Below, piece after piece: positions 1 to 8,178 of a stretch of 64,000 nucleotides of DNA. The notes below the pieces were generated by a model. That model ran no database searches and was not told the origin of the DNA. It worked only from the letters and a program-made list of their open reading frames with translations. Source of the DNA: Azospirillum sp. TSH100. Its GTDB lineage: Bacteria; Pseudomonadota; Alphaproteobacteria; Azospirillales; Azospirillaceae. Within the stretch, counting starts at the first letter, position 1; the number at the start of each line of letters is the position of its first letter. Where the stretch lies: assembly GCF_004923295.1 (NCBI RefSeq), contig NZ_CP039634.1:2446001-2510000 (forward strand), given 5' to 3'. The translations under genes were made by a program, and so were the position numbers.

Positions 1-1025
1 GGCGCCGAAGTGCAGGGCGCGCTGGGCCGCGCGCTGGAATCGCTGTCGCCGCTGCTGCGCCGTCTGCAGCAATACAACCCGATGCAGCGGTCCCGGCAAA
101 ATGTGGAACACCACTACAACCTGTCACGCCGGTTCTATCAGCTCTTCCTCGACCGCGACATGCAGTATTCCTGCGCCTATTTCCCGGACCCGGGGATGTC
201 GCTGGACGAAGCGCAGGAGGCCAAGAAGCGGCACATCGCGGCAAAGCTGCTGATCGTTCCGGGCATGCGGGTGCTGGATATCGGCTGCGGCTGGGGCGGC
301 ATGGCGCTCTATCTGGCGCGGCACACCGGTGCGCGGGTGACCGGCATCACCTTGTCGTCGGAGCAGCTGGCGGTGGCCCGCCAGCGGGCGGAAGAGGCGG
401 GTCTGGGCGACCGGATCACCTTCGAGTTGCGCGACTATCGGGAGTTCGCATCCACTCACCGGGGGCCTTCGATCGCATCGTCTCGGTCGGCATGTTCGAG
501 CATGTCGGCGTGCCGCATTACCATGACTATTTCACGGCGGTGCGAGAGATGCTGAACGACGAGGGCGTGGCGCTGATCCATTCCATCGGGCGGCTCGACG
601 GCCCGGCCAGCACCAATCCCTGGATCCGCAAATACATCTTCCCCGGAGGCTACTCCCCAGCCCTGTCGGAGGTGCTGCCGGTCATCGAGCGCTCGGGCCT
701 GCTCGCCACCGACCTGGAGGTACTGCGCCTGCATTATGCCGAGACGCTGCGCCATTGGCGCGCCCGCTTCCTCGCCCGCTGGGATGAGGCCAAGGTGCTG
801 TATGACGAGCGGTTCTGCCGGATGTGGGAGTTCTATCTGGCTGGGGCTGAATTGGCTTTCCGCCTGCAAGGCCACATGGTGTTCCAGGTGCAGCTGGCAA
901 GGTCTCTGGGCGCAGTGCCACTGACCCGTGATTATATGCCCAATGCGGAACGGGACCTTGCTTCCGCGTCGGATGGCCAACCGGCGGAGTTTCGGAACTC
1001 TCGCACACCGGAGTCGGCCGCCTGA
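1..1025 (+). pseudogene. cfa: Cyclopropane-fatty-acid-phospholipid synthase family methyltransferase, 5' cut by window and frameshifted
   Basis: SAM-dependent methyltransferase that would convert membrane phospholipid double bonds to cyclopropanes. The frame is open from base 1, so the true start lies outside the window. The first part shows NVEHHYNLSRRFYQLFLD, CAYFP and the SAM-binding motif VLDIGCGWGG. After DYREFA (about base 450) this frame becomes nonsense and stops at 555. The family sequence resumes in the frame two bases over, at GAFDRIVSVGMFEHVG, and runs to the TGA at 1025. One missing C in the TCCACTCACC stretch (about 451-460) would account for it, giving DYREFASHSPGAFDR. Either a one-base sequencing error or a recent inactivation; the two halves are otherwise well conserved. 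The C-terminal half has the usual WEFYLAGAE-type ending of Cfa proteins. Confidence 0.82.
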
Positions 1026-1350
1026 TCGCTTTCGGGGCCGGATTTGCGGCGTCCGCTCGGCATTCCGACGCGCGAGAAGCCCAATCCGGCCAACCGGTAA
1101 TACCAATTGACCATCATGGCCGGGCGCTGGGCCGTGTTGCAAGCGGAATCGTGCGACATCGACGCCTGAACCACCGCCGTACCTTCCTTTCCGTCACGGG
1201 GCGATGCTATATAACCGCGATTGATTTCCGCCCGGGGTACCGGGGAGCCACCCATGCGGCATGCTCCCCGGCAACAAGCGCCCGCTGGACGACGCGCCCG
1301 GCTCCCAAGGAATGACAACGCCCTTACCCGTTCGGGGAGATCTCGCACCC
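1026..1350. other. Non-coding gap between cfa and icd
   Basis: This 325-base stretch holds no convincing gene. A TATATAA block near 1208 could be part of the icd promoter, but no good -35 element sits at the right distance. A GGGGAG purine run at about 1335-1340 serves as the icd ribosome binding site, 11 bases before the ATG at 1351. Nothing else is evident. Confidence 0.5.
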
Positions 1351-2574
1351 ATGACCAAGATCAAGGTAGCCAATCCGGTCGTCGAACTCGACGGCGACGA
1401 GATGACGCGCATCATCTGGCAGTTCATCAAAGACAAGCTGATCCTGCCCTACCTCGACATTGACCTGAAGTACTATGACCTCGGCATCGAGAACCGCGAC
1501 AAGACCGATGACAAGGTCACCGTCGAGTCCGCAAATGCCATCAAGCAGTATGGCGTCGGCGTCAAGTGCGCGACCATCACCCCCGATGAAGCGCGGGTGA
1601 AGGAGTTCAACCTCAAGAAGATGTGGAAGTCGCCAAACGGCACGATCCGCAACATCCTGGGCGGCACCGTCTTCCGCGAACCGATCGTCTGCTCGAACGT
1701 TCCGCGTTACGTCCCCGGCTGGACCAAGCCGATCATCATCGGCCGTCACGCCTTCGGCGACCAGTACAAGGCCACCGACTTCGTCGTTCCCGGTCCGGGC
1801 AAGATGACGATCAAGTGGGAAGCGGCCGACGGCAGCCAGCAGATCGAGCATGAGGTGTTCGACTACCCCAGCGCCGGTGTGGCGATGGGCATGTACAACC
1901 TCGACGACTCGATTGAAGGCTTCGCCCACTCCAGCTTCATGTACGGGCTGGAGCGTGGCTACTCGGTCTATCTGTCGACGAAGAACACGATCCTGAAGGC
2001 CTATGACGGTCGCTTCAAGGACATCTTCCAGAAGGTCTTCGACGAGGCCTACGCAGACCAGTTCAAAGCCAAGGGTCTGGTCTACGAACACCGCCTGATC
2101 GACGACATGGTCGCTTCGGCCCTGAAGTGGGAAGGCGGTTTCGTGTGGGCCTGCAAGAACTACGACGGCGACGTGGAGTCGGACGTCGTGGCGCAGGGCT
2201 TCGGCTCGCTGGGCCTGATGACCTCGGTCCTGGTCACGCCGGATGGCAAGACCGTCGAGGCCGAGGCCGCGCATGGCACGGTGACCCGCCACTACCGCGA
2301 GCACCAGAAGGGCAAGGAAACCTCGACCAACCCGATCGCCTCGATCTATGCCTGGACCCAGGGTCTGGCCTATCGCGGCAAGTTCGACAACACGCCGGAC
2401 GTCATCAAGTTCGCCCAGACGCTGGAGCGCGTCTGCGTCGAGACCGTCGAGTCCGGCTTCATGACCAAGGATCTCGCCATCCTGATCGGCCCGCAGCAGC
2501 CGTGGCTGACCACCAAGCAGTTCCTGGACAAGCTGTCGGACAACCTGGAAAAGAAGATGGCCGCTTGGTCGTAA
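1351..2574 (+). CDS. icd: NADP-dependent isocitrate dehydrogenase, eukaryote-like homodimeric class
   Basis: Oxidises isocitrate to 2-oxoglutarate and CO2 with NADP+ in the TCA cycle; cytosolic. The product is 407 residues, the normal size of the class shared by mitochondrial and many alphaproteobacterial enzymes. It begins [23 protein letters not shown] and carries the substrate motif SPNGTIRN, the metal-binding region LIDDM and the cofactor region [21 protein letters not shown]. The open frame extends 90 bases upstream, but the ATG at 1351 matches the family start and follows GGGGAG. A strong hairpin terminator follows. A second isocitrate dehydrogenase of another class is encoded at 6590-8035. 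Confidence 0.96.
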   Translation: MTKIKVANPVVELDGDEMTRIIWQFIKDKLILPYLDIDLKYYDLGIENRDKTDDKVTVESANAIKQYGVGVKCATITPDEARVKEFNLKKMWKSPNGTIRNILGGTVFREPIVCSNVPRYVPGWTKPIIIGRHAFGDQYKATDFVVPGPGKMTIKWEAADGSQQIEHEVFDYPSAGVAMGMYNLDDSIEGFAHSSFMYGLERGYSVYLSTKNTILKAYDGRFKDIFQKVFDEAYADQFKAKGLVYEHRLIDDMVASALKWEGGFVWACKNYDGDVESDVVAQGFGSLGLMTSVLVTPDGKTVEAEAAHGTVTRHYREHQKGKETSTNPIASIYAWTQGLAYRGKFDNTPDVIKFAQTLERVCVETVESGFMTKDLAILIGPQQPWLTTKQFLDKLSDNLEKKMAAWS

Positions 2575-2644
2575 GGCCGGCTGTTTCCTTGATGGGTGCG
2601 ACGCCGCGTCCGGGTCAAACCGAAACGCGGCTCGGCTAGGGTTC

Positions 2645-2674
2645 AAGCGGGGGGTTTCGGCTCCCCGCTTTTTT
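2645..2674 (+). terminator. Rho-independent terminator of icd
   Basis: An eight-base stem AAGCGGGG / CCCCGCTT with a ten-base loop is followed directly by a run of T. It lies 70 bases after the icd stop and before the next gene's ribosome binding site. Confidence 0.85.
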
Positions 2675-2704
2675 CTTGTCCGCATCTGAAAGGGAGCGAA
2701 CCCG

Positions 2705-3085
2705 ATGCCCAACGATCTGTTCCGCGTCGCCGTCGTCGGCGCCGGCGAGACCGGAACGCCCCTGCTGCGTAAATTGCTGGCTGCCCCCTTCGTCGAACTG
2801 CTGGGTGTGGCGGACCTCGACTCTGAAGCGCCGGGCATGTTGCTTGCCAGCCACCGCGGCGTGAAGACCACCACCAACTTCCGTGATCTGGCGGGATTGG
2901 GCGAGCAGTTGGACGTGCTCATCGATGTCACCGGCGTGCCCGCGGTGCGCGAATCACTGCGCAAGGCGATGCAGGAGACCGGCAACCATCATACGGTGAT
3001 CGTCCATGAAATGGTGGTGCAGCTGATGCTGTCGCTGCTGAATGGCGAACGGGTGATGCTGAAGCACGATACCCAGGACTATTGA
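2705..3085 (+). CDS. Small Rossmann-fold NAD(P)-binding protein, function unknown
   Basis: A 126-residue protein whose N-terminus is a dinucleotide-binding fold: a beta strand FRVAVVGAGETG with the GxGxxG pattern, then a strand LLGVADLD ending in the acidic residue typical of NAD binding. A second half (DVLIDVTGVPAVRESL) continues the fold, but there is no catalytic domain after it, so the protein is about the size of the N-terminal domain of semialdehyde or homoserine dehydrogenases. A good AGGGAGCG ribosome binding site precedes the ATG. It may be a redox- or nucleotide-sensing protein or a stand-alone domain; I cannot assign a reaction. It is isolated by the terminator upstream. Confidence 0.8.
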   Translation: MPNDLFRVAVVGAGETGTPLLRKLLAAPFVELLGVADLDSEAPGMLLASHRGVKTTTNFRDLAGLGEQLDVLIDVTGVPAVRESLRKAMQETGNHHTVIVHEMVVQLMLSLLNGERVMLKHDTQDY

Positions 3086-3189
3086 GGCTGACTGTCGAGG
3101 CTGCGCCGGGATTTGCAGTCCCCCGAAATTGTCTCATGATGGAGCGAGGGCGTCCATGGCGACGCCCGCCATGTCAGGAGCGGCCACCG

Positions 3190-4146
3190 ATGGAACTCGG
3201 TATTCTGGTTATCGCGGCGTTCGTGCTGGTCGTCATTCTGGCGATCACCAGCGTCCGTACCGTCCCCCAGGGCTTCAACTACATCGTCGAGCGGTTGGGC
3301 CGCTATCAGGAGACGCTGCTTCCCGGCTTCAATGTCATCATTCCGGTCATCAGTTCGGTCCGCGCCAAGGTGGACATGCGCGAGACCGTGGTCGACGTGC
3401 CGTCGCAGAGCGTGATCACCAAGGACAACGCCGCTGTGACCGCCGACGGCGTGCTGTATTTCCAGGTGCTCGATCCGATGAAGGCGACCTATGAGGTCAA
3501 CGACCTGCAGCGGGCGATCCAGACGCTGGCGATGACCACCACCCGCACGGTGATGGGCTCCATGGACCTTGACGAACTGCTGAGCCAGCGCGAAGCGATC
3601 AACGCCAGTCTGCTGCGTGCCGTGGATGAGGCCACCGCTTCCTGGGGCGTCCGGGTGACCCGCATCGAGCTGCGCGACATCACCCCGCCCGATGACATCG
3701 TCGAGGCGATGGGCCGGCAGTTGAAGGCAGAGCGCCTGCGCCGCGCCCAGATCCTTGAGGCCGACGCCGAGAAGGAAAGCCAAATCCGAATTGCCCAGGG
3801 CAAGCTGGAGGCTGCCAAGCTGGAGGCCGAAGCCCGCGAACGGCTGGCAGAGGCGGAAGCCAAGGCGACACGGCTGGTGTCGGAAGCAGTGGCGCAGGGA
3901 TCGAACCAAGCTCTGGGCTATTTCCTCGGCCAGAAATACATGGAGGCGCTGAAGGCCTTCGCCGCCTCGCCCAACCAGAAGACAATGATCCTGCCGGTGG
4001 AGCTTGCCGGCGTCGCCGGTGCCCTGGCGGGGCTGGGCGAGTTGGTACGCGACGCCACGCCGCCCAGGATGCCGGAGCCTCCAGCCCATACTGCGCGCAA
4101 TCCCTGGTCGGTGCCGCCGACCGTGGCCTCCGCCGACGAGGAGTGA
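3190..4146 (+). CDS. qmcA: SPFH/stomatin-family membrane protein (QmcA/paraslipin type)
   Basis: Membrane scaffold protein of 318 residues. It has an N-terminal transmembrane segment (about residues 3-22, ILVIAAFVLVVILAI), then the SPFH/Band 7 domain starting RTVPQGFNYIVERLGRYQETLLPGFN, a charged coiled-coil stretch (about 190-245) and a C-terminal segment LGYFLGQKYMEALKAFA. The ATG at 3190 is chosen because AGGAG stands ten bases before it and it gives a membrane anchor at the very N-terminus; the frame is open further upstream. The NfeD gene follows after three bases, the same pairing as E. coli ybbK-ybbJ, so both act together at the inner membrane, probably in microdomain or membrane-protein quality control. 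Confidence 0.93.
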   Translation: MELGILVIAAFVLVVILAITSVRTVPQGFNYIVERLGRYQETLLPGFNVIIPVISSVRAKVDMRETVVDVPSQSVITKDNAAVTADGVLYFQVLDPMKATYEVNDLQRAIQTLAMTTTRTVMGSMDLDELLSQREAINASLLRAVDEATASWGVRVTRIELRDITPPDDIVEAMGRQLKAERLRRAQILEADAEKESQIRIAQGKLEAAKLEAEARERLAEAEAKATRLVSEAVAQGSNQALGYFLGQKYMEALKAFAASPNQKTMILPVELAGVAGALAGLGELVRDATPPRMPEPPAHTARNPWSVPPTVASADEE

Positions 4147-4149
4147 GGG

Positions 4150-4593
4150 ATGTCACCTCTGCTTTGGGGTGCACTGGGCGCCGTGCTGATCGCGGCGGAA
4201 CTGGTGATCCCCGGCCTGTTCCTGATCTGGTTCGGCGGGGCGGCAATGCTGACCGGGCTGGTCACCGCGCTATGGCATGAGTGGGGTCTGGTCAACGAGG
4301 CCGGCTTCTTCACCATCGCCGCCGGGGCGGCAGTCGCTGTCGCAATGGTCCATGCCCGGCGCCGCCATGCGTCGGCGGAAAGCGATGCCACCCAGATCAA
4401 TGATCGTGCCGGCCAACTGGTCGGCCGTGCAGTGACGCTGAGCGAGCCGATCGTCAACGGCCAGGGCCGGGTGTTCGTCGGCGACACGCTGTGGGCGGTC
4501 GAGGGGCCTGACCGGCCGGCTGGCACCGCGATGCTGGTCGCCAGCCACAAGGGAATGGTGCTGGTTCTGCAAGATGCCGTGCAGGGGCGGTAG
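4150..4593 (+). CDS. NfeD-family membrane protein, partner of the SPFH protein
   Basis: A 147-residue protein with two or three membrane segments (about 4-65: LWGALGAVLIAAELVIPGLFLIWFGGAAML, then a third at about 55-75) followed by a soluble OB-fold domain. The OB domain shows the short-NfeD signature: LVGRAVTLSEPIVNGQGRVFVGDTLWAVEGPD. Its start overlaps no gene but lies three bases past the upstream stop, so the two are cotranscribed. NfeD proteins bind SPFH partners. A strong terminator follows six bases after the stop. Confidence 0.92.
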   Translation: MSPLLWGALGAVLIAAELVIPGLFLIWFGGAAMLTGLVTALWHEWGLVNEAGFFTIAAGAAVAVAMVHARRRHASAESDATQINDRAGQLVGRAVTLSEPIVNGQGRVFVGDTLWAVEGPDRPAGTAMLVASHKGMVLVLQDAVQGR

Positions 4594-4598
4594 GCAAC

Positions 4599-4634
4599 AA
4601 AAAAGCCCGCCCCCCTTCGGGAGCGGGCTTTTTT
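4599..4634. terminator. Bidirectional terminator between the NfeD gene and gcrA
   Basis: A 12-base perfect stem, AAAAAAGCCCGC / GCGGGCTTTTTT, with a C-rich loop containing TTCG. It has A and T runs on both flanks, so it can end transcripts from both convergent genes. Confidence 0.93.
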
Positions 4635-4652
4635 GGGTGTCGTATCGACTGG

Positions 4653-5021
4653 TCAGGCGGCGCCGACGTTGCGATCTTCCTCACGCTTCTTGCTGCCCGA
4701 GGCCGGCTGGTAGGCCAGGGCGGCGTGCTCCGCGCAATAGGGCATGCCCGGCAGAGCGGTCTTGCCGCAGAAGTGGAAATCCTGGTGCTTGGGGTCGCCG
4801 ACCGGCCATTTGCACATCCGCTCGGTCAGAGCCAGGATGGTGGCGCCGCGCGTCGGCTTCTTCTTGATGGGCGACGGCCGACCGGACAAACCCAGGCGAT
4901 GGGCCTTGCCGATGACCGCGTTGCGGGTGATGTCTCCCAGAATGTCGGCGATCTCGCTCGCGCTCAAACCCTGGGACCAGAGATCCTTGAGCTGTTGAAT
5001 CCGCTCGTCCGTCCAACTCAT
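4653..5021 (-). CDS. gcrA: Cell-cycle master regulator GcrA
   Basis: GcrA binds sigma70-RNA polymerase and activates promoters carrying GANTC sites methylated by CcrM. The product is 122 residues. The N-terminal HTH-like DNA-binding domain is typical: MSWTDERIQQLKDLWSQGLSASEIAD, then TRNAVIGKAHRLGLSGR. The C-terminal sigma-binding part has MCKWPVGDP, FHFCGK and PYCAEHAALAYQP. The ATG at 5021 is chosen because family members begin MSWTDER; the frame is open for 17 more codons. A DnaA-like box and a GANTC site lie upstream (see those entries). Downstream is a shared terminator. Confidence 0.97.
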   Translation of the reverse strand: MSWTDERIQQLKDLWSQGLSASEIADILGDITRNAVIGKAHRLGLSGRPSPIKKKPTRGATILALTERMCKWPVGDPKHQDFHFCGKTALPGMPYCAEHAALAYQPASGSKKREEDRNVGAA

Positions 5022-5072
5022 CCCCGAGTACTCCCGATCCGGTGTCCGGTTATGCTGTGGCAAACAGGTCAC

Positions 5073-5101
5073 GGTCTAGTGCCGTTTTCCATAAGCCGCA
5101 A
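5073..5101 (-). promoter_or_regulatory. Candidate sigma70 promoter of gcrA
   Basis: Reading on the minus strand: TTGCGG, a 17-base spacer, TAGACC. It would start transcription about 45 bases before the gcrA ATG. The -35 is good and the -10 only fair. Confidence 0.35.
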
Positions 5102-5172
5102 CATTTTGTGCCAGCCGGTGAAGAAGCTACCAGATGACGGCCGGAGACGATAGGGGGGCGCGGCAACATTCC

Positions 5173-5181
5173 TGTTGATAA
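5173..5181 (-). promoter_or_regulatory. DnaA-box-like sequence upstream of gcrA
   Basis: TTATCAACA on the minus strand differs from the DnaA consensus TTATNCACA at one position. It lies about 150 bases upstream of the gcrA start. A GANTC methylation site (GACTC) is at 5193-5197. In Caulobacter DnaA activates gcrA; that this holds here is inference. Confidence 0.35.
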
Positions 5182-5195
5182 GTCCGTGGGTAGAC

Positions 5196-5999
5196 TCACG
5201 AATTCAGCGCGCCATACACCTCCTCGGCAACGCCGGACAGAGTATCCCGATCGGTCTCTCCGGCGACGGCAAGTGCTAACCCATTGTCCTGCCAATATAA
5301 AGCGCGGACCCCTCCATCTTGCGCGAAACGAAATGCCGAACCGGAGGTGTTGGGGGAGGGACGGATATACAACGTGATGCGACGCCCAGCCGCATCCTCG
5401 TACATGTACATTGCAACAGGTCCAGCGGAATCGGCCAAAAGCCGCCCGCCGATCAGCTGGTAGCCCCCTCTTGTGACTTTCGGGCAACGCATGTTCTTGC
5501 CCAGTCGTTTGGACAGCCAGTTGACCAGATGGGCCTCTTCGTCGACACCGATCTCGACCGGATGGCGGACTTCAACGGAGAAGACGCGGTGGGCGGCGAC
5601 GGCGTCGGCGATGAAGGCGGCGGTCAGCGGTTCGGCCCGCACGCCGACGCGGTCGCGCAGCAACCAACCGCTGGCCCCACCAGCGACGAACATCAGCAGG
5701 GAAGCGGCGACGGCCATTCCCCACCAGGCGCCCCGGCCACGGACGGGAAGCAGCTTTTCCGAAGGGTCGCGCGCAATGAAGGGGGGCGTCAGGCGCTCGG
5801 GCAGCGGCTGGTCGATCAGCGGACCGAAGCTCTGGCCCATCAGGGAGCGTTGGGCGCGGTAGCGCTCGAAACGCTGAGCGACCTCCGGATTGTCGGCGAG
5901 GTGGCGCTCAATGTCGGCCAGCCGTTCCTCCGGCAATTCGCCGTCGAGCCAAGCATGCAGCTCGGCCTCGGTCACGGGATTGCGGGTGCCGCTCATCAC
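5196..5999 (-). CDS. Membrane anti-sigma factor paired with the upstream ECF sigma factor
   Basis: A 267-residue inner-membrane protein. The cytoplasmic N-terminus carries an anti-sigma-like segment (TEAELHAWLDGELPEERLADIERHLADNPEVAQRFERYR) without the zinc-binding HxxxCxxC, so it is a zinc-less variant. One transmembrane helix (about 95-112, WWGMAVAASLLMFVAGGASGWLL) follows, then a periplasmic domain of about 150 residues with one cysteine, rich in aromatics (VAMYMYEDAAGRRITLYIR). Its ATG overlaps the sigma factor's stop by four bases, so translation is coupled. It should hold the ECF factor inactive until an envelope signal arrives; the signal is unknown. Confidence 0.88.
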   Translation of the reverse strand: MMSGTRNPVTEAELHAWLDGELPEERLADIERHLADNPEVAQRFERYRAQRSLMGQSFGPLIDQPLPERLTPPFIARDPSEKLLPVRGRGAWWGMAVAASLLMFVAGGASGWLLRDRVGVRAEPLTAAFIADAVAAHRVFSVEVRHPVEIGVDEEAHLVNWLSKRLGKNMRCPKVTRGGYQLIGGRLLADSAGPVAMYMYEDAAGRRITLYIRPSPNTSGSAFRFAQDGGVRALYWQDNGLALAVAGETDRDTLSGVAEEVYGALNS

Positions 6000-6547
6000 T
6001 TGATCCTCCTGACGACCTGCTGGGTTCCACCGTCCAGCAGGACTCTCAACCGTTCGCGCGCCCGGGCCAGCCGTGACATCACCGTCCCGATCGGTAATTC
6101 CAAGACCTCCGCCACCTCGCGGTAGGACAATCCCTCCATTCCCGTCAGCAGCAGGATGGTGCGGTGTTCATCGGTCAACAGAGCGAAGGCGCGAACGAAG
6201 TCGCGGACGGCGCCCCGGTCGGCCGGCGGGGCGCTGAGCGCCAGATCGTCGGCCAGGTCCTCCACCGGCACCTCGGCCCCGCGCCGCCGCCGGCCGCGCT
6301 GGCTGGAAATATGCAGGTTGTGCAGGATCGTCATCAGCCAGCCGCCGAGCTTCGACGGGTCGCGCAGGGCATGGCGGTTGGCCAGTGCCTTCTCCACGCA
6401 ATCCTGCACCAGATCGTCGGCGTCCGCCCGGTTGCCGACCAGCGCTGTGGCATAGCGCCGGAGCCGCGGCACATGCGCGGCGATGGCGCGGTCGTCGATG
6501 TCGGGCGGGCTCATGTCGGGTCCGGGTATGGCGTCGTCACCAGTCAT
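5996..6547 (-). CDS. ECF-family RNA polymerase sigma factor
   Basis: A 183-residue group 4 sigma factor. Region 2 reads RLRRYATALVGNRADADDLVQDCVEKAL and region 4 LTDEHRTILLLTGMEGLSYREVAEVLELPIGTVMSRLARARERL. It directs polymerase to promoters controlled by the anti-sigma factor encoded downstream with a four-base overlap. The ATG at 6547 is the longest choice; another ATG lies at 6514 (MSPPDIDD), where the conserved part begins. An ECF-type promoter ends exactly at the first ATG, which favours the shorter form (see promoter entry). Confidence 0.92.
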   Translation of the reverse strand: MTGDDAIPGPDMSPPDIDDRAIAAHVPRLRRYATALVGNRADADDLVQDCVEKALANRHALRDPSKLGGWLMTILHNLHISSQRGRRRRGAEVPVEDLADDLALSAPPADRGAVRDFVRAFALLTDEHRTILLLTGMEGLSYREVAEVLELPIGTVMSRLARARERLRVLLDGGTQQVVRRIK

Positions 6548-6573
6548 GACGCCCTGCCCTGCCGATTTATTCC
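6548..6573 (-). promoter_or_regulatory. Candidate ECF autoregulatory promoter
   Basis: On the minus strand GGAAT, a 17-base spacer, then CGTC, close to the general ECF pattern GGAAC-N16-17-CGT. It abuts the ATG at 6547, so the transcript would start within the annotated frame and begin translation at 6514. The right half is very short, so chance is possible. Confidence 0.3.
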
Positions 6574-6589
6574 AACACTGCCGGTCACA

Positions 6590-8035
6590 TCAAAGCCCCG
6601 GCGAGGAGAAGCCGGCCTTGCCGTCGAAATTGCTGAGATTCTCGGTCTGGGTGAAGTCGACCCCCGCCGCCGCCAGCCTGCCCAGCAGTTCGACGATGGC
6701 GCCATGCTGTACCGGACCGTGCTGCGACAGGAAACGGCAGCGCCAGTGGTCGGTGCAGAAGACGTCGGCATTGCCGTCCGGCCAGACCCGCTGCGAGCGG
6801 TTGGAGATGCTGGTCAGCTTCAGCGCGTCGGTCGACAGCGGCAGCACCAGCTCCGCCAGATCGTCGGGCAGGCCGCCGGACCATTGCAGGAAGACGTCCA
6901 CGCCGACCAGTTCCTTCACCGCACGCACGCGCGGGGCCAGCCGGTTGAGGCCGTCATAGGTCGGCCGCGCGGTGGAATAGCCGACCGGCGGCATGGTGAC
7001 CGGGGTCTGGCCCAGCCGCTCCACCACCGCCCCGGCGAATGCCGCGGTGCCGGCCCGCACGCGGCCGAGGCCTCGAGCATAGATGTCGGCGGTGTGGATG
7101 CCGTCCTCGATGGTCTTCAGCCACGCATTGTGGATGCGGGCAGCGATGTCGCCCTGGCCGATATGGACCAGCATCATCACGGCGGCCATCAGCAGGCCCG
7201 AGGGATTGGCGATGCCCTGCCCGGCGATCATCGGGGCCGAGCCGTGGATCGCCTCGAACATGGCACAGGTCTCGCCGATGTTGGCGGAGCCGGCCAGCCC
7301 GACCGAGCCGGTCAGCTGGGCGGCGATGTCAGACACGATGTCGCCATAGAGATTCAGGGTGACGATGACGTCGAAGCGCTCCGGCTGGTCGGCAAGTCGG
7401 GCGGCGCCGATGTCGACGATCATGTGGTCGGCCTTGATCTCCGGATAATCGGCGGCGATCTCGTAGAAGATCTTCAGGAACAGCCCGTCCGTCATCTTCA
7501 TGACGTTGTCCTTGACGAAGGCCGTCACCTTTTGCCGGTGGTTGGAGCGGGCGAAGTCGAAGGCGTAGCGGACGATTCGCTCCGACCCCGGCCGCGAGAT
7601 CAGCTTGACCGACTGGATCACGTCGTCGGTCTGGCGATGCTCAATGCCGGCGTAGAGGTCCTCCTCGTTCTCGCGGATGATGACCACGTCCATGCGCGGG
7701 TGCCGGGTCCGCACATAGGGGTGGTAGGAGACGCAGGGACGGACATTGGCGAACAGGCCCAGCGTGGTGCGGGCAACCACGTTCAGCGACTTGTTGCCGT
7801 ATCCCTGGGGCATGGTGATCGGGCCCTTCAGGAAGACCCGCGTCCGGCGGATCGACCCCCAGCCGGCGGCATCGAGCCCGCCGGGATGGCCCCGCTTGTA
7901 GACGGCCTCGCCGGCCGGAACCTCTTCCACCTTCAGACGCGCGCCGGCCGCATTCATCACATAAAGCACGGCATCCATGATCTCCGAGCCGATGCCGTCG
8001 CCGCGTGCGACCGTGACGGGGGTGATATCGCGCAT
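6590..8035 (-). CDS. Isocitrate dehydrogenase of the isopropylmalate-dehydrogenase-like class, with C-terminal extension
   Basis: A 481-residue beta-decarboxylating dehydrogenase. The start MRDITPVTVARGDGIGSEIMD is the family N-terminus; GGAG lies about a dozen bases before the ATG at 8035. Substrate and metal motifs are clear: VVIIRENEEDLYAGIEH (isocitrate class), NLYGDIVSDIAAQLTGSVGLAGSANIG and FEAIHGSAPMIAGQGIANPSGLL. Beyond the usual domain, which ends near residue 335, it has an extra C-terminal domain of about 140 residues, like the roughly 480-residue Idh of Thermus and Rickettsia. It is unrelated in subclass to the icd enzyme at 1351. NADP use is likely from the family but not proven. 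It is probably monocistronic. Confidence 0.9.
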   Translation of the reverse strand: MRDITPVTVARGDGIGSEIMDAVLYVMNAAGARLKVEEVPAGEAVYKRGHPGGLDAAGWGSIRRTRVFLKGPITMPQGYGNKSLNVVARTTLGLFANVRPCVSYHPYVRTRHPRMDVVIIRENEEDLYAGIEHRQTDDVIQSVKLISRPGSERIVRYAFDFARSNHRQKVTAFVKDNVMKMTDGLFLKIFYEIAADYPEIKADHMIVDIGAARLADQPERFDVIVTLNLYGDIVSDIAAQLTGSVGLAGSANIGETCAMFEAIHGSAPMIAGQGIANPSGLLMAAVMMLVHIGQGDIAARIHNAWLKTIEDGIHTADIYARGLGRVRAGTAAFAGAVVERLGQTPVTMPPVGYSTARPTYDGLNRLAPRVRAVKELVGVDVFLQWSGGLPDDLAELVLPLSTDALKLTSISNRSQRVWPDGNADVFCTDHWRCRFLSQHGPVQHGAIVELLGRLAAAGVDFTQTENLSNFDGKAGFSSPGL

Positions 8036-8121
8036 GCACTCACTCCAAGGGGACGCGCGACCGTAGACGCAAACAGGGGCCCTTTTCAATGGTTGGAGGC
8101 AGCGACGGATCGCAGCATCCG

Positions 8122-8165
8122 GTGGGGCCTCCCCCTGCCCCCGGCGTTGCGGGAGCAGGGGAGAG
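8122..8165. repeat. GC-rich imperfect palindrome between idh and the oxidase
   Basis: CCCCTGC and GCAGGGG arms flank a short CCCCGGCGTTGCGGG core. It lies downstream of the multicopper oxidase and upstream of the second isocitrate dehydrogenase and resembles the other intergenic palindromes in this window. No T run follows, so it is a weak terminator at best. Confidence 0.45.
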
Positions 8166-8178
8166 TGCGCTTTTCCGG

